Counted from the stretch's first letter, positions 15,669 to 22,953 are shown. The stretch: DNA of 24,373 nucleotides from an uncultured Oscillospiraceae bacterium (GCA_902461995.1 CABQAA010000002.1:1-24373); one strand, 5' to 3'. Notes: generated from the letters alone by a model not told the origin. Numbers and translations: made by a program.

Positions 15669-15718
15669 CGGGTTCCCCGCTTTAAGAAGAAAGACGGCGG
15701 GGGGGATCCGCCTTGTTT

Positions 15719-17992
15719 TTAGCTGCGCGTGGTTTTTCTGCGCGTAACCGCCTGGTATCCGACCATCAGCAAGGCCGAAGCGGCCAGCAGAACGGCAGCA
15801 CCTGCCAAGGAATCCACACCGGTTTCGGGAGAGGAAGAATCTCCTTTGCTGGAATCGGGATCCGATGGATCAGACGTATTGGGTGTATCCGAGGTATCCG
15901 GTGCGTCGGACGTATCAGACGTATCGGATGTGTCCGGACCCTCGGGCACTTCAACGCCTTCGGCGATGCCGGCGACACGGAAGTCCCGCACATACATGTC
16001 CCCGAGCTCCAGATAGAAGCCGACGCCGTAAACATGGCCCAGGTTTCCATCCACGGTCTGATCGGCCAGCTCGGTTGTTTTGCATTGCAGCCCTTCCTGC
16101 AAATCCACGCCGATCCAGCCGGAATACCCCGCATCGATGACGATATGGTTCCAGTTGTCGGCCGTGGTAGTCCGTTCTATGAAGTCCCCGTCCTGTTCCA
16201 TATAATATTTCGCGCCGGCAAACTCACTGTTGAAATACCCTTGCACCATACCCGTTTCCGGATCATTATCCACGGCCAGGCACAGATTGATAAAGACCTT
16301 GTCGAGGGTATCGACATAAAACCAGAAGATGCTTCCGTCGCTCCAATCTGTGACGGCATGGTTCTCGGCCATCAACAGGTCGACATACACACCGGCGTGC
16401 CATTGGGCCGAAATCCGCTCGTAGAAGAGCCAATCCTTGCCGTCCCGTTCTTCCACCGACACGACCACGTCTTGATCCACATTGTTGTTGAAAACGCCGC
16501 CCACGCCGCTGATTTCAGTTAGCATCTCGTCTTTGGGCAGATAGGAGAGGTCCAGAACCGGCTTGGCGTCGTCCGGGCTGACGTCCACTTTTTCCGGAAG
16601 CCCTTTGGCAATTCCGTCCACACGGAAATCGCGGACATAGAGTTCGCCCGCATCCACATCGAAGCCGAGCCCGTAGATGGTGTCGTCGTGGCCTTCGAAG
16701 GTCTGATCCTGGAAATGCCCCGCCATGCATTTGAGCCCCTCGGCCACGTCCACGCCGACCCAGCCGACATAGTTTGCGGGCAGGACGATATGGCTCCAGT
16801 TAGCCCCTGTGGTATAGGTGGCTATGAAACCGTCGTCGCCTTCCACATAGTATTTTGCCCCTGTGAACATACTGCTGAAATAGCTCTGCACCATCCCGCT
16901 GTTCTGGTCGTCCACCCCCAGAAGCAGATCGCAGTAGACAGATCCTTCGGTCTCCACATAGAACCAAACCGTCGTGGCGCCGGTCCAGTCGGTGACGCCT
17001 CGGCCCCCGTCTCTGGCCACGAGCATGTCGATATACTTGCCGGCGCAGTATTCGCTGGAAATGATCTCGTAATGAATCCAATCCTCCTCCGAGCGGGTCT
17101 CTACTGTGACCACGAGATCCTCGTCCACCGGTTGGAGAGACGGATAAAAGGATTGGACTCCCTCGATTTCGGTCAGAACCTGATCTTTGGGCAGATAAGA
17201 GAAATTCAGGACCGGTTTCGCATTATCCGGGCTGACCTCCGCCTTTTCCGGAAGTCCTGCGGCAATGCCGCTTACACGAAAATCACGGACATAGAGGTCA
17301 CCGGCGTCCACATCGAAGCCAAGACCGTAGATGGTGTCGTCGTGGCCTTCAAAGGTCTGATCCTGGAAATGTCCCGCCTTGCAGGTGATGCCGTCGGCTA
17401 CATCCACCCCGACCCAGCCGGTATAGTTTTCTGGCAGGACGATGTGATTCCAATTGTCCGACGTGGTGGCCCTGGCGACAAACGCGCCGTCCTGTTCGAC
17501 ATAGTATGTCGCGCCCTCGAACAGGCTGTTGAACCACCCTTGTACGGAACCGCTGCTGCCGTTGTCAACGCCCAGCAGCAGATCGCAGTAAACGGTCCCC
17601 TCGGTCTCCACGTAGAACCAGATCGTCGTGGCCCCGGTCCAATCGATTACAGCTTTGCCGCCGTCTTTGGCTACGAGGAGATCTAGATATTTGCCGGAAC
17701 ACCACTCGGTGGTCAATACATCATAATGCAGGTAGTCGCGGCCGGAGCGGGTTTCGGCCTTTACGACCAAGTCCTCATCCACCTTTTCACTGCTGTAGAG
17801 AGCTCTGACGCCCTCGGTCTCGGTCAGGACCTGATTCTTAGGCAGATAGGAAAAATCCAGGACCGGCCTGGCGGTGGAGGGGGTATCGGTGACGGCGGGA
17901 GGTTCGGCCGTTGCACCGATGCCAACGCTCAGCATAACGGTCAGAAGGACCATAGTCAGCAAAAGAACGCCTATCCGGGTCTTGTTTTTCAT
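15719..17992 (-). CDS. Surface protein with three ~217-aa repeats and SPETG sorting-like signal
   Basis: A 757-residue exported protein of unknown function. The start ATG at 17992 follows AGAGGT; earlier in-frame ATGs lack a site. Residues 1-29 form a signal peptide. Three homologous units follow: 41-257, 258-475, and 476 to about 686, each opening 'A-K/R-PVL-(D/N)-x-SYLPK' and ending 'D-x-YVRDFRV-x-GIA'. Within them, strings such as 'DWTGATTIWFYVETEG' and 'NWNHIVLPENYTGWVGVDV' alternate in the way of jelly-roll carbohydrate-binding modules; that is inference. Residues 687-720 are a Asp-Thr-Ser linker, then 'SPETG', a hydrophobic helix and a positive tail (RRKTTRS), as in sortase substrates. 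It is the first gene of the esterase operon, so a polymer-binding role is reasonable. Confidence 0.85.
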   Translation of the reverse strand: MKNKTRIGVLLLTMVLLTVMLSVGIGATAEPPAVTDTPSTARPVLDFSYLPKNQVLTETEGVRALYSSEKVDEDLVVKAETRSGRDYLHYDVLTTEWCSGKYLDLLVAKDGGKAVIDWTGATTIWFYVETEGTVYCDLLLGVDNGSSGSVQGWFNSLFEGATYYVEQDGAFVARATTSDNWNHIVLPENYTGWVGVDVADGITCKAGHFQDQTFEGHDDTIYGLGFDVDAGDLYVRDFRVSGIAAGLPEKAEVSPDNAKPVLNFSYLPKDQVLTEIEGVQSFYPSLQPVDEDLVVTVETRSEEDWIHYEIISSEYCAGKYIDMLVARDGGRGVTDWTGATTVWFYVETEGSVYCDLLLGVDDQNSGMVQSYFSSMFTGAKYYVEGDDGFIATYTTGANWSHIVLPANYVGWVGVDVAEGLKCMAGHFQDQTFEGHDDTIYGLGFDVDAGELYVRDFRVDGIAKGLPEKVDVSPDDAKPVLDLSYLPKDEMLTEISGVGGVFNNNVDQDVVVSVEERDGKDWLFYERISAQWHAGVYVDLLMAENHAVTDWSDGSIFWFYVDTLDKVFINLCLAVDNDPETGMVQGYFNSEFAGAKYYMEQDGDFIERTTTADNWNHIVIDAGYSGWIGVDLQEGLQCKTTELADQTVDGNLGHVYGVGFYLELGDMYVRDFRVAGIAEGVEVPEGPDTSDTSDTSDAPDTSDTPNTSDPSDPDSSKGDSSSPETGVDSLAGAAVLLAASALLMVGYQAVTRRKTTRS
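15935..17872 (-). repeat. Triplicated domain within the surface protein
   Basis: Unit 1 is 17222-17872, unit 2 is 16568-17221, and unit 3 about 15935-16567. Units 1 and 2 are very similar, for example sharing 'FQDQTFEGHDDTIYGLGFDV', while unit 3 has drifted. Units 1 and 2 therefore arose by the more recent duplication. Confidence 0.9.
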
Positions 17993-18289
17993 TTTCAGGA
18001 CCTCTTTCTTTGCAAGCTTCAATTTTTGCCTGGCAGGGACAGACTTCCGTACGGCTCCCATCCGGAGCGTGAGCATATCGGTTATGAGCTCATGGGCTTC
18101 CACTCCTTTACGGCTATAGTAAGGCGGAGAAAAATGCCATTTCGTATCGTGCGAAAACAGCAGGAGCAACCATACCAGAAGGCGTATCTATATATATCAA
18201 ATCGTGACATATTAAGCTCAAAAAATATAAATAGACGAATTTATTTTAGATAAAACTAGATCAAATTTACTATTATATCAACTAATGAC
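17993..18289 (-). other. Long 5' leader of the surface protein gene
   Basis: About 290 bases separate the -10 box from the start codon. The 5' half is very AT-rich, the 3' half GC-rich. It contains a GCTCC-GGATG-GGAGC hairpin (near 18051-18065) and a four-codon leader frame 'MSS-stop' behind AAAGGAG (near 18090-18120). I tried to fit c-di-GMP and other riboswitch consensus sequences without success. Confidence 0.45.
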
Positions 18290-18318
18290 ATTATATAAGC
18301 TTTTTACATGTTTGTCAA
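18290..18318 (-). promoter_or_regulatory. Consensus sigma-A promoter of the surface protein/esterase operon
   Basis: On the minus strand a perfect TTGACA (18313-18318), exactly 17 bp, and a perfect TATAAT (18290-18295). Confidence 0.93.
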
Positions 18319-18642
18319 TAGGCAATGATTTTTAACTTCTATATCAGCAAAATTCTATGAGCATCCAATGTATTTAGACCGTTGTTCTCTGTATGAGGAA
18401 CAGTCGTGTTCGTCGGTAGTTATTTGACCGGGTTCTTTTCTGTTTATCGTATAGACTCCAAACAACGCCTTGGCCGTGCGTCTCAGAGACGCTGCGGCCA
18501 TTTGTTTTCCAACCACAAAGCATGAAACCGAGGGATCCAAAACATCGCCGTCGCCCCCAATCCAAACCAGAAATCCATGCTCCCTTTTCCCTTCCCCTTT
18601 CCGCCGGGGACGGTATCCGGAAGGAATGCAGTGCCGTTTTTA
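18319..18642. other. Intergenic DNA with one strong hairpin
   Basis: Between the two divergent promoters no gene is supported; short frames on the minus strand (18355-18565) lack ribosome sites and family resemblance. A long inverted repeat, TGGCCG..GCGTC-TCAGA-GACGC..CGGCCA (about 18472-18500), is followed on the plus strand by ATTTGTTTT and could be a terminator of a lost gene or transcript. Confidence 0.45.
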
Positions 18643-18671
18643 TTGTAATCCCTCCGTGGGCATGCTATAAT
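18643..18671 (+). promoter_or_regulatory. Promoter of the folate gene pair (extended -10)
   Basis: TTGTAA (18643-18648), a 17-bp spacer, and TATAAT (18666-18671) with an upstream TGC extension. The leader between it and the first gene can form CGGCTTC/GAAGCCG, a 7-bp hairpin, shortly before GGAGG. No THF riboswitch pattern was seen. Confidence 0.8.
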
Positions 18672-18739
18672 GGCGGCATAACGACGGCTTCCACGCCTGA
18701 CGGCGAAGCCGCTTAACCTATATCAACGGAGGAAACGGC

Positions 18740-19357
18740 ATGAACGACACCATGGACACCATACTCGGCAAAATCGCCTCACCGGACAACGCCTATGGCG
18801 GCGGGGGTGTCTCGGCCCTGGCCGGCTCCCTCGGCACCTCGCTCGCCCGGATGGTCTGTCATCTGCAGGAACGCAAGACAGAAGCCCCCCTGCAGGCGGC
18901 ATACGCGGAAATTCTGGATCAGCTGAATGGCCTCGAAAAACGGCTGCTCGACCTGTTTGAGGAGGATGCCCGGTCTTTTGAACCCCTGCAGGCCATGTAC
19001 AAAGTCAGACCTCAGACCGAGCAGGAAAAACAGGAAAAAGCCGCCCGCATGGCGGTCCTGCTCGAACAGGCGGCCGGAACCCCGCTCGAGATCATGGAAA
19101 CCGGCTGCGCCGCGCTGCGTCTGCTCGACCGGCTGGCGGATATCTGTCCGAAGCTGCTGATCAGCGACATTGGAATCGCCGTCTCCCTCTGCCACACCTG
19201 TGTCAAGGGCGCCGAGTACAACGTGGCGATCAACGCCGGCATGATCAAGGAGCCGGACCGTGCCGCTCCTCTCTTCGCGCAGCGGGACCGCCTGCGCCGG
19301 GAGGCCGACACCCTGTCCGGTGCCATGATGAAAAAAGTGGAGGACAAGCTGGGCTGA
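18740..19357 (+). CDS. fchA: Cyclodeaminase/cyclohydrolase family protein (FchA/FTCD-C type)
   Basis: A 205-residue helical cytoplasmic enzyme. The family comprises formiminotetrahydrofolate cyclodeaminases and the methenyl-tetrahydrofolate cyclohydrolase FchA, both acting on 5,10-methenyl-THF. The signature 'YGGGGVSALAGSLGTSLARMV' lies at residues 19-39; the later 'LLISDIGIAVSLCHTCVKGAEYNVAIN' (140-167) is also typical. The start ATG 18740 is 7 bases behind GGAGG. It is followed 30 bp later by a FolD paralogue lacking key cyclohydrolase residues, so supplying that lost step, rather than histidine breakdown, is the more likely role; no histidine-degradation gene is present. The family is firm, the precise reaction inferred. 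Confidence 0.88.
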   Translation: MNDTMDTILGKIASPDNAYGGGGVSALAGSLGTSLARMVCHLQERKTEAPLQAAYAEILDQLNGLEKRLLDLFEEDARSFEPLQAMYKVRPQTEQEKQEKAARMAVLLEQAAGTPLEIMETGCAALRLLDRLADICPKLLISDIGIAVSLCHTCVKGAEYNVAINAGMIKEPDRAAPLFAQRDRLRREADTLSGAMMKKVEDKLG

Positions 19358-19387
19358 TGCCCGCTGTTCATAAAGGAGATGGACCAT

Positions 19388-20236
19388 ATGAGCACCTTTT
19401 TTAACTGCAAAGAGGTATCGGCTAAAATCGACGCCGCCACCGCCGAGACGCTGCGGGGACTCGCGGCCGCGAATGTACAGCCCTGCCTCGCTCTGTTCCA
19501 GATCGGCGACAAGGCGGATGAAAGCACCTACGCCTCCGCGATCATCCGCAAATGCGCGCTTCTGGGAGTAAAAACCGAGCTGCATCGGTTCCCGGAGAAT
19601 GTCAGTTCCGCGGAATATCTGGCGGCATTCCGGCAGGCCAACGACAACGACGATGTGGACGGCCTGCTGCTGCTTCAGCCGCTTCCCCGCCATATTGAAG
19701 CGGAGATCATCAAGCGGGAGATCCGGCCGGAAAAAGACGTTGACGGATTTGGATACACCAATATGGCGTATCTGTACGCGGGTGATTCCCGCGCTTTGCC
19801 GCCCTGCACGGCCCAGGCCGTGATCGAAATTTTGGAGCATTACGGTGTGGATCTGGCAGGAAAAAACGCCACCGTGGTCGGGCGCAGCACGGTCGTGGGC
19901 AAACCACTCTCCCTGCTGCTGCTGGCCCGGAACGCAACCGTGACTATGTGCCATTCGAGGACGAAGGACCTCGCGGAGGTCTGCCGCCAGGCGGAGCTGC
20001 TGATTTCCGCGACGGGCAAAGCCCATCTCATCGGCCGCTCTCACGTAACGGAACGCACGGTCCTTGTCGACGTCGGTGTCAGCGAGGATGAAGCCGGCGT
20101 TCTCTGCGGCGATGTGGACGTACCGGAGGTGCAGGACATCGTCTGCCGCATGACCAAAAGCAGCCTCTCCCTCGGTTCCATCACCACCTCGGTGCTGCTT
20201 CGCCATACCGCGGCCTCCGCCGCCCGCCGTGCGTAA
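19388..20236 (+). CDS. FolD-like methylene-THF dehydrogenase, cyclohydrolase residues missing
   Basis: A 282-residue paralogue of bifunctional FolD. The start is ATG 19388, 9 bases behind GGAG; ATG 19379 touches that site. It keeps Tyr48 of the active site, 'EKDVDGF' (115-121, with the folate-binding Asp119) and the Rossmann motif 'VVGRSTVVGKP'. The catalytic Lys (Lys54 in E. coli, Lys56 in human) is Ile52 ('TYASAIIRKC' aligned with 'IYVASKRKAC'). The Gln of 'VQLPLP' is Leu96 ('LLQPLP'). The near-universal 'PGGVGPMT' is 'SLSLGSIT' (259-266). In the human enzyme loss of that Lys abolishes the cyclohydrolase but not the dehydrogenase; yeast monofunctional Mtd1 also lacks it. I therefore infer a dehydrogenase-only enzyme paired with the upstream FchA. 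A changed substrate remains possible. Confidence 0.88.
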   Translation: MSTFFNCKEVSAKIDAATAETLRGLAAANVQPCLALFQIGDKADESTYASAIIRKCALLGVKTELHRFPENVSSAEYLAAFRQANDNDDVDGLLLLQPLPRHIEAEIIKREIRPEKDVDGFGYTNMAYLYAGDSRALPPCTAQAVIEILEHYGVDLAGKNATVVGRSTVVGKPLSLLLLARNATVTMCHSRTKDLAEVCRQAELLISATGKAHLIGRSHVTERTVLVDVGVSEDEAGVLCGDVDVPEVQDIVCRMTKSSLSLGSITTSVLLRHTAASAARRA

Positions 20237-20342
20237 AGCAGCCCTTCGCCTGGATCCTGCCGGATGGCCGTCTTTCGCTGCAAAACTGCCTTCAACGGTC
20301 CAACGATCATCGGCATAAGTCAAATTCATTAAAAAGGCCGTC

Positions 20343-20564
20343 CTATTTTCTCAGAAGGTCCCTCTCCGGCTCCGCCATGCGGGCCACAAAGTCCTCCGCT
20401 ATATCCCGCAGATGATCGGGTGAAAGATCCCCTCGATTGCAGAGATCAATCAGGGGCGCCAAAACCCCGGGATCCCTCGCCAAATCGTCGATCTCCTGCT
20501 CTCCGTATCGAATGCCGTAGGCCCGATAGGAGATGCCTTCCAGTGTCCGCTGTTTTTCCGTCAT
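20343..20564 (-). CDS. Small DUF6514-like protein
   Basis: A 73-residue soluble protein. The pattern 'ISYRAYGIRY', 'IDDLARDPGVLAPLIDLCNRGDLSPDHLRDIAEDFV' resembles DUF6514, a small family of Clostridia with unknown role; this is from memory. The start at 20564 has a poor ribosome site (GCGAG), and an upstream GTG cannot be excluded. It converges with the folate genes (106-bp gap). A TGTGAA/TTCACA dyad lies 147 bp upstream. Confidence 0.65.
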   Translation of the reverse strand: MTEKQRTLEGISYRAYGIRYGEQEIDDLARDPGVLAPLIDLCNRGDLSPDHLRDIAEDFVARMAEPERDLLRK

Positions 20565-20710
20565 CTCGCACTGCAAATTTACAACCACCCATCCTATATT
20601 TCCCCACCCGGCAAGCGCGTGGGCACACAAGAAGATGAGCTATGCCAAAAGGCATGGCCCAACTCCCCACATGTGCAGATGTCGGCGGTATCGAAAACAG
20701 GTAGGATAAC

Positions 20711-20730
20711 ATGTGAACTAATTTCACACA
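20711..20730. promoter_or_regulatory. Operator-like dyad TGTGAA-N5-TTCACA
   Basis: A perfect 6-bp inverted repeat around CTAAT (20712-20728) lies between the XRE gene and the DUF6514-like gene. It resembles a regulator site, but the spacing differs by one from the CRP consensus. Which protein binds is not shown. Confidence 0.4.
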
Positions 20731-20766
20731 TCCTCCTGCAAATGGCCCTTATTTCTACCCAAACAC

Positions 20767-20973
20767 TCAGCTTTTGAAGAGATCGGAAGGAGGCACATTC
20801 AGAGAATGGGAGATTCGTTCAATCACATCCACCGTGGTGTTTCCCGTACCGTGCTCCACATGGCGCAGCTGGGACAAGCTGAGTTCCGCAGCACTTGCAA
20901 GCTGCATTTGTGTCATATGGGCTTGAGTCCGATACCGGACAATATTTTCGCCTAACGTTTTTCTCAAATTCAT
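20767..20973 (-). CDS. Short XRE-family transcriptional regulator
   Basis: A 68-residue protein that is almost only a Cro/CI-type helix-turn-helix: 'LGENIVRYRTQAHMTQMQLA', 'AAELSLSQLRHVEHGTGNTT', 'VDVIERISHSLNVPPSDLF'. The start ATG at 20973 is 7 bases behind AGGGG; the in-frame ATG at 21093 lacks a site and would overlap the operator-like dyad. It has no sensing domain, so control would be by dimerisation, a partner or its own level. The gene is transcribed away from the lipoprotein gene across a 204-bp shared region. Confidence 0.9.
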   Translation of the reverse strand: MNLRKTLGENIVRYRTQAHMTQMQLASAAELSLSQLRHVEHGTGNTTVDVIERISHSLNVPPSDLFKS

Positions 20974-21020
20974 ATCCAATCCCCTTTTTATTTTAAAGGG
21001 AATATATGGAAATATCAAGC

Positions 21021-21044
21021 CGTATATCCCGGCGCCGATATACG
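21021..21044. promoter_or_regulatory. Operator-like dyad upstream of the XRE gene
   Basis: CGTATATC and GATATACG are perfect 8-bp arms separated by 8 bases (CCGGCGCC), 48 bp upstream of the XRE start. A candidate autoregulatory site. Confidence 0.55.
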
Positions 21045-21115
21045 AGTGCCAATTTTTCACAAAAATCGACAAATTTCGGGCAGACTCTGCCATATTCCGA
21101 TTGATTTGACAGACA

Positions 21116-21124
21116 TGCTATACT
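21116..21124 (+). promoter_or_regulatory. Extended -10 promoter of the lipoprotein gene
   Basis: TGC-TATACT (TATACT at 21119-21124) lies about 54 bp before the start codon. No good -35 exists at 17 bp, as expected for an extended -10 promoter. A TTGACA at 21106-21111 is too close to pair with it. Confidence 0.45.
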
Positions 21125-21177
21125 GGTTACGGATTACGTGTACCGTATTCAGTTGAATGATCAACGGAGGTCTTCTC

Positions 21178-22215
21178 ATGCAGATAAACAAGTTTTATAT
21201 TGGGAATGCCGGCTGGATCGCGCTGCTTCTGGCCGGCACGGTCGTTCTCTCTTCCTGCGGCGAGTCCCGGACCGTTTTACCGGAAGCTCTTCCCCCATCG
21301 TCGGAAGGGATCGCCTCCTCCACCGACGTGTCGAACGAGTCCAGCACTACACTCCCCGGCGGCACGTCGGGCGAAGAGCCGACAGCATCTGCCAACGGCA
21401 TCCCCGCCGACACTCCGGAATCCGGAACCATCCCGGATTCCGAACCCGATCAGACAGACAACACGGGATCATCAAGTTTTCCGGGGACGAGCGGCATGTC
21501 CGATACGTCGGGGACTTCCGGAACGACCGGCACGATTCCAACCGAAACGCCGCTCACCGAAACGCAGCAGCTCCTCCGCACCTATCACGGCGCCCTGGAC
21601 AATCTGATGAACGCTGCCTGTGCGGAGTCGATTCTGACCGGTCGGACGACCGCCACCTTATTCGGCGGCGTCAAATTCGAACAGGATACCAAAGTTACCC
21701 GCCGTTTCGTACGAAACGGCTCCGTCCTTGACGCGGTATCCTGGTACGATTCGACCAGCAGTCTCAAAACCATCCGCCAAACGGTGGTTAAGACCGCATC
21801 CGGATACAGCGTACAAGACAAAGACGGATCTCCCTCCGCCTATGAGAAAGCTGATTATTTGGCGGCATACGGCATCGCCCCCGAAACCTTTGTCCCCTAT
21901 ATCATCGAGGAAGATACCCTGCTTTCCGCTCCCACCCGATCCGTCTCGGGCGGTGCGACCCGGATCACGTTCTCCCTCCACCCGCAAAAAGCCGCGGAAG
22001 CCTATGCGCGGTCCGTCAAAGCCATGGTGGGCAGCACCGCCGAGTTTCTCGGAATGAACAGCATCACCGTCACGGCAAAGATCGAAAACGGCATCTTGAC
22101 CGGCATGACCATAGAGGAATCGTACACCATGAAGATGGTGATTCGGATCACCTGCACATCCAAGTTTGAGCAGACGTTCCAAAACATTGGCAGCGGCATC
22201 GTGAAGGATTGGTGA
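21178..22215 (+). CDS. Lipoprotein of unknown function with Ser/Thr linker
   Basis: A 345-residue exported protein. The start ATG 21178 is 7 bases behind GGAGG, which excludes ATG 21157. The signal peptide ends with 'VLSSC', a lipobox with Cys27. Residues about 28-125 are a Ser/Thr/Gly/Pro-rich linker ('GTSGMSDTSGTSGTTGT'). Residues about 125-345 form one domain with alternating strands ('TTATLFGGVKFEQDTKVTRR', 'ITVTAKIENGILTGMTIEES'), vaguely like LolA/LppX-type lipid- or ligand-binding folds; this is weak. It is divergent from the XRE gene and may be regulated by it. The terminator begins inside its last codons. Confidence 0.8.
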   Translation: MQINKFYIGNAGWIALLLAGTVVLSSCGESRTVLPEALPPSSEGIASSTDVSNESSTTLPGGTSGEEPTASANGIPADTPESGTIPDSEPDQTDNTGSSSFPGTSGMSDTSGTSGTTGTIPTETPLTETQQLLRTYHGALDNLMNAACAESILTGRTTATLFGGVKFEQDTKVTRRFVRNGSVLDAVSWYDSTSSLKTIRQTVVKTASGYSVQDKDGSPSAYEKADYLAAYGIAPETFVPYIIEEDTLLSAPTRSVSGGATRITFSLHPQKAAEAYARSVKAMVGSTAEFLGMNSITVTAKIENGILTGMTIEESYTMKMVIRITCTSKFEQTFQNIGSGIVKDW

Positions 22216-22238
22216 TCCTTCCGACGCCGCTGCCTTTT
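22189..22238 (+). terminator. Terminator overlapping the lipoprotein stop codon
   Basis: GGCAGCGGC (22189-22197) pairs with GCCGCTGCC (22226-22234), with an inner AAGGAT/ATCCTT helix around the TGA, then TTTT. The left arm encodes the last residues of the lipoprotein and the T-tail overlaps the stop of the convergent ktrA. Confidence 0.85.
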
Positions 22239-22902
22239 ACCGGTCTTTCTTTTTGGTTTGATACTTGCTGAGCTTCTCGAGATCCGCGTTTTCTCCGATA
22301 ACCACCAACAGATCGCCATCGTGGATGATATCATCGCCGGCAGGCGCAACGTTCAGCACCTTGCCCGACCGGATGGCCACCACATTGATGCCGTATTTCA
22401 GGCGGATGTTGCTGTCCCGCAGGGTATGCCCCACCCATTCGTCGAGCGCCTGGATTTCCATAAGGCTGTGGCGGGCGGAAAGCTCCATATAATCGATCAG
22501 ATTGTTGCTGGAAAGGTTCCGCGCCAGCCGGATTCCCATATCCTTTTCCGGCATAATCACTTTATCCGCACCGATCCGTTCCAGAATCTTCGCGTGGGAT
22601 TCCCCGGTCGCCTGGGCGACAACGCGGGCGGCGCCGTGATCCTTGAGGGCAATGGTCGCAAGGCAGCTGATCTCCACGTCCTTGACGCTGAGCACCACGA
22701 CGTCGAAGTTCCGCAACCCCAGAGAATCGAGAGCATCGTTGTCGAGAATATCGGCCTGCACCACATGGGTGATATCATGGGCCAGATCGGCCACACGCTC
22801 GGGGTCGTTGTCCACCCCCAACACTTCCACGCCCATGGTGGTCAGGGAACGCGCCACGCTCGCGCCAAACCGGCTGAGCCCCAATACCGCAATTTGTTTC
22901 AT
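22237..22902 (-). CDS. ktrA: Potassium uptake regulatory subunit KtrA/TrkA
   Basis: A 221-residue cytoplasmic RCK protein forming the gating ring of the KtrB channel. An N-terminal Rossmann domain opens 'MKQIAVLGLSRFGASVARSL' (the GxSxFG variant of GxGxxG), with 'VLGVDNDPERV' at the end of strand 2 for nucleotide binding. The C-terminal half (about 140-221) is an RCK_C domain ('LKYGINVVAIRSG...VAPAGDDIIHDGDLLVVIG'), the kind that binds c-di-AMP in Firmicutes. The start ATG 22902 follows GGAAG at 8 bases. It lies 51 bp behind ktrB. Length is the normal one for KtrA. Confidence 0.94.
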   Translation of the reverse strand: MKQIAVLGLSRFGASVARSLTTMGVEVLGVDNDPERVADLAHDITHVVQADILDNDALDSLGLRNFDVVVLSVKDVEISCLATIALKDHGAARVVAQATGESHAKILERIGADKVIMPEKDMGIRLARNLSSNNLIDYMELSARHSLMEIQALDEWVGHTLRDSNIRLKYGINVVAIRSGKVLNVAPAGDDIIHDGDLLVVIGENADLEKLSKYQTKKKDR

Positions 22903-22953
22903 CTGATTTTCTTCCGCCTTTCTCCCGTGTCCGGATCCGCGCATCGGGACCGT

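Noticed and set aside
15729..15930. CRISPR-like or short tandem repeat array in the Asp-Thr-Ser linker region
   Set aside because: The repetition is explained by the DTS codon repeats of the cell-wall linker; there are no regular spacers.
15713..17686. Long plus-strand frames opposite the repeat surface protein
   Set aside because: They arise from the repeated codon pattern of the real gene; no ribosome sites or families.
18672..18739. THF riboswitch before the folate genes
   Set aside because: The leader is short and shows only one simple hairpin; the conserved THF riboswitch cores are absent.
18779..20329. 516-codon open frame on the minus strand opposite fchA and the FolD-like gene
   Set aside because: It covers two recognised genes in antisense and its His/Gly/Arg-rich translation is typical of a shadow frame.
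20712..20728. CRP/FNR-type binding site
   Set aside because: The half-sites fit but the spacing is one base too long for TGTGA-N6-TCACA, so it was kept only as an unnamed dyad.
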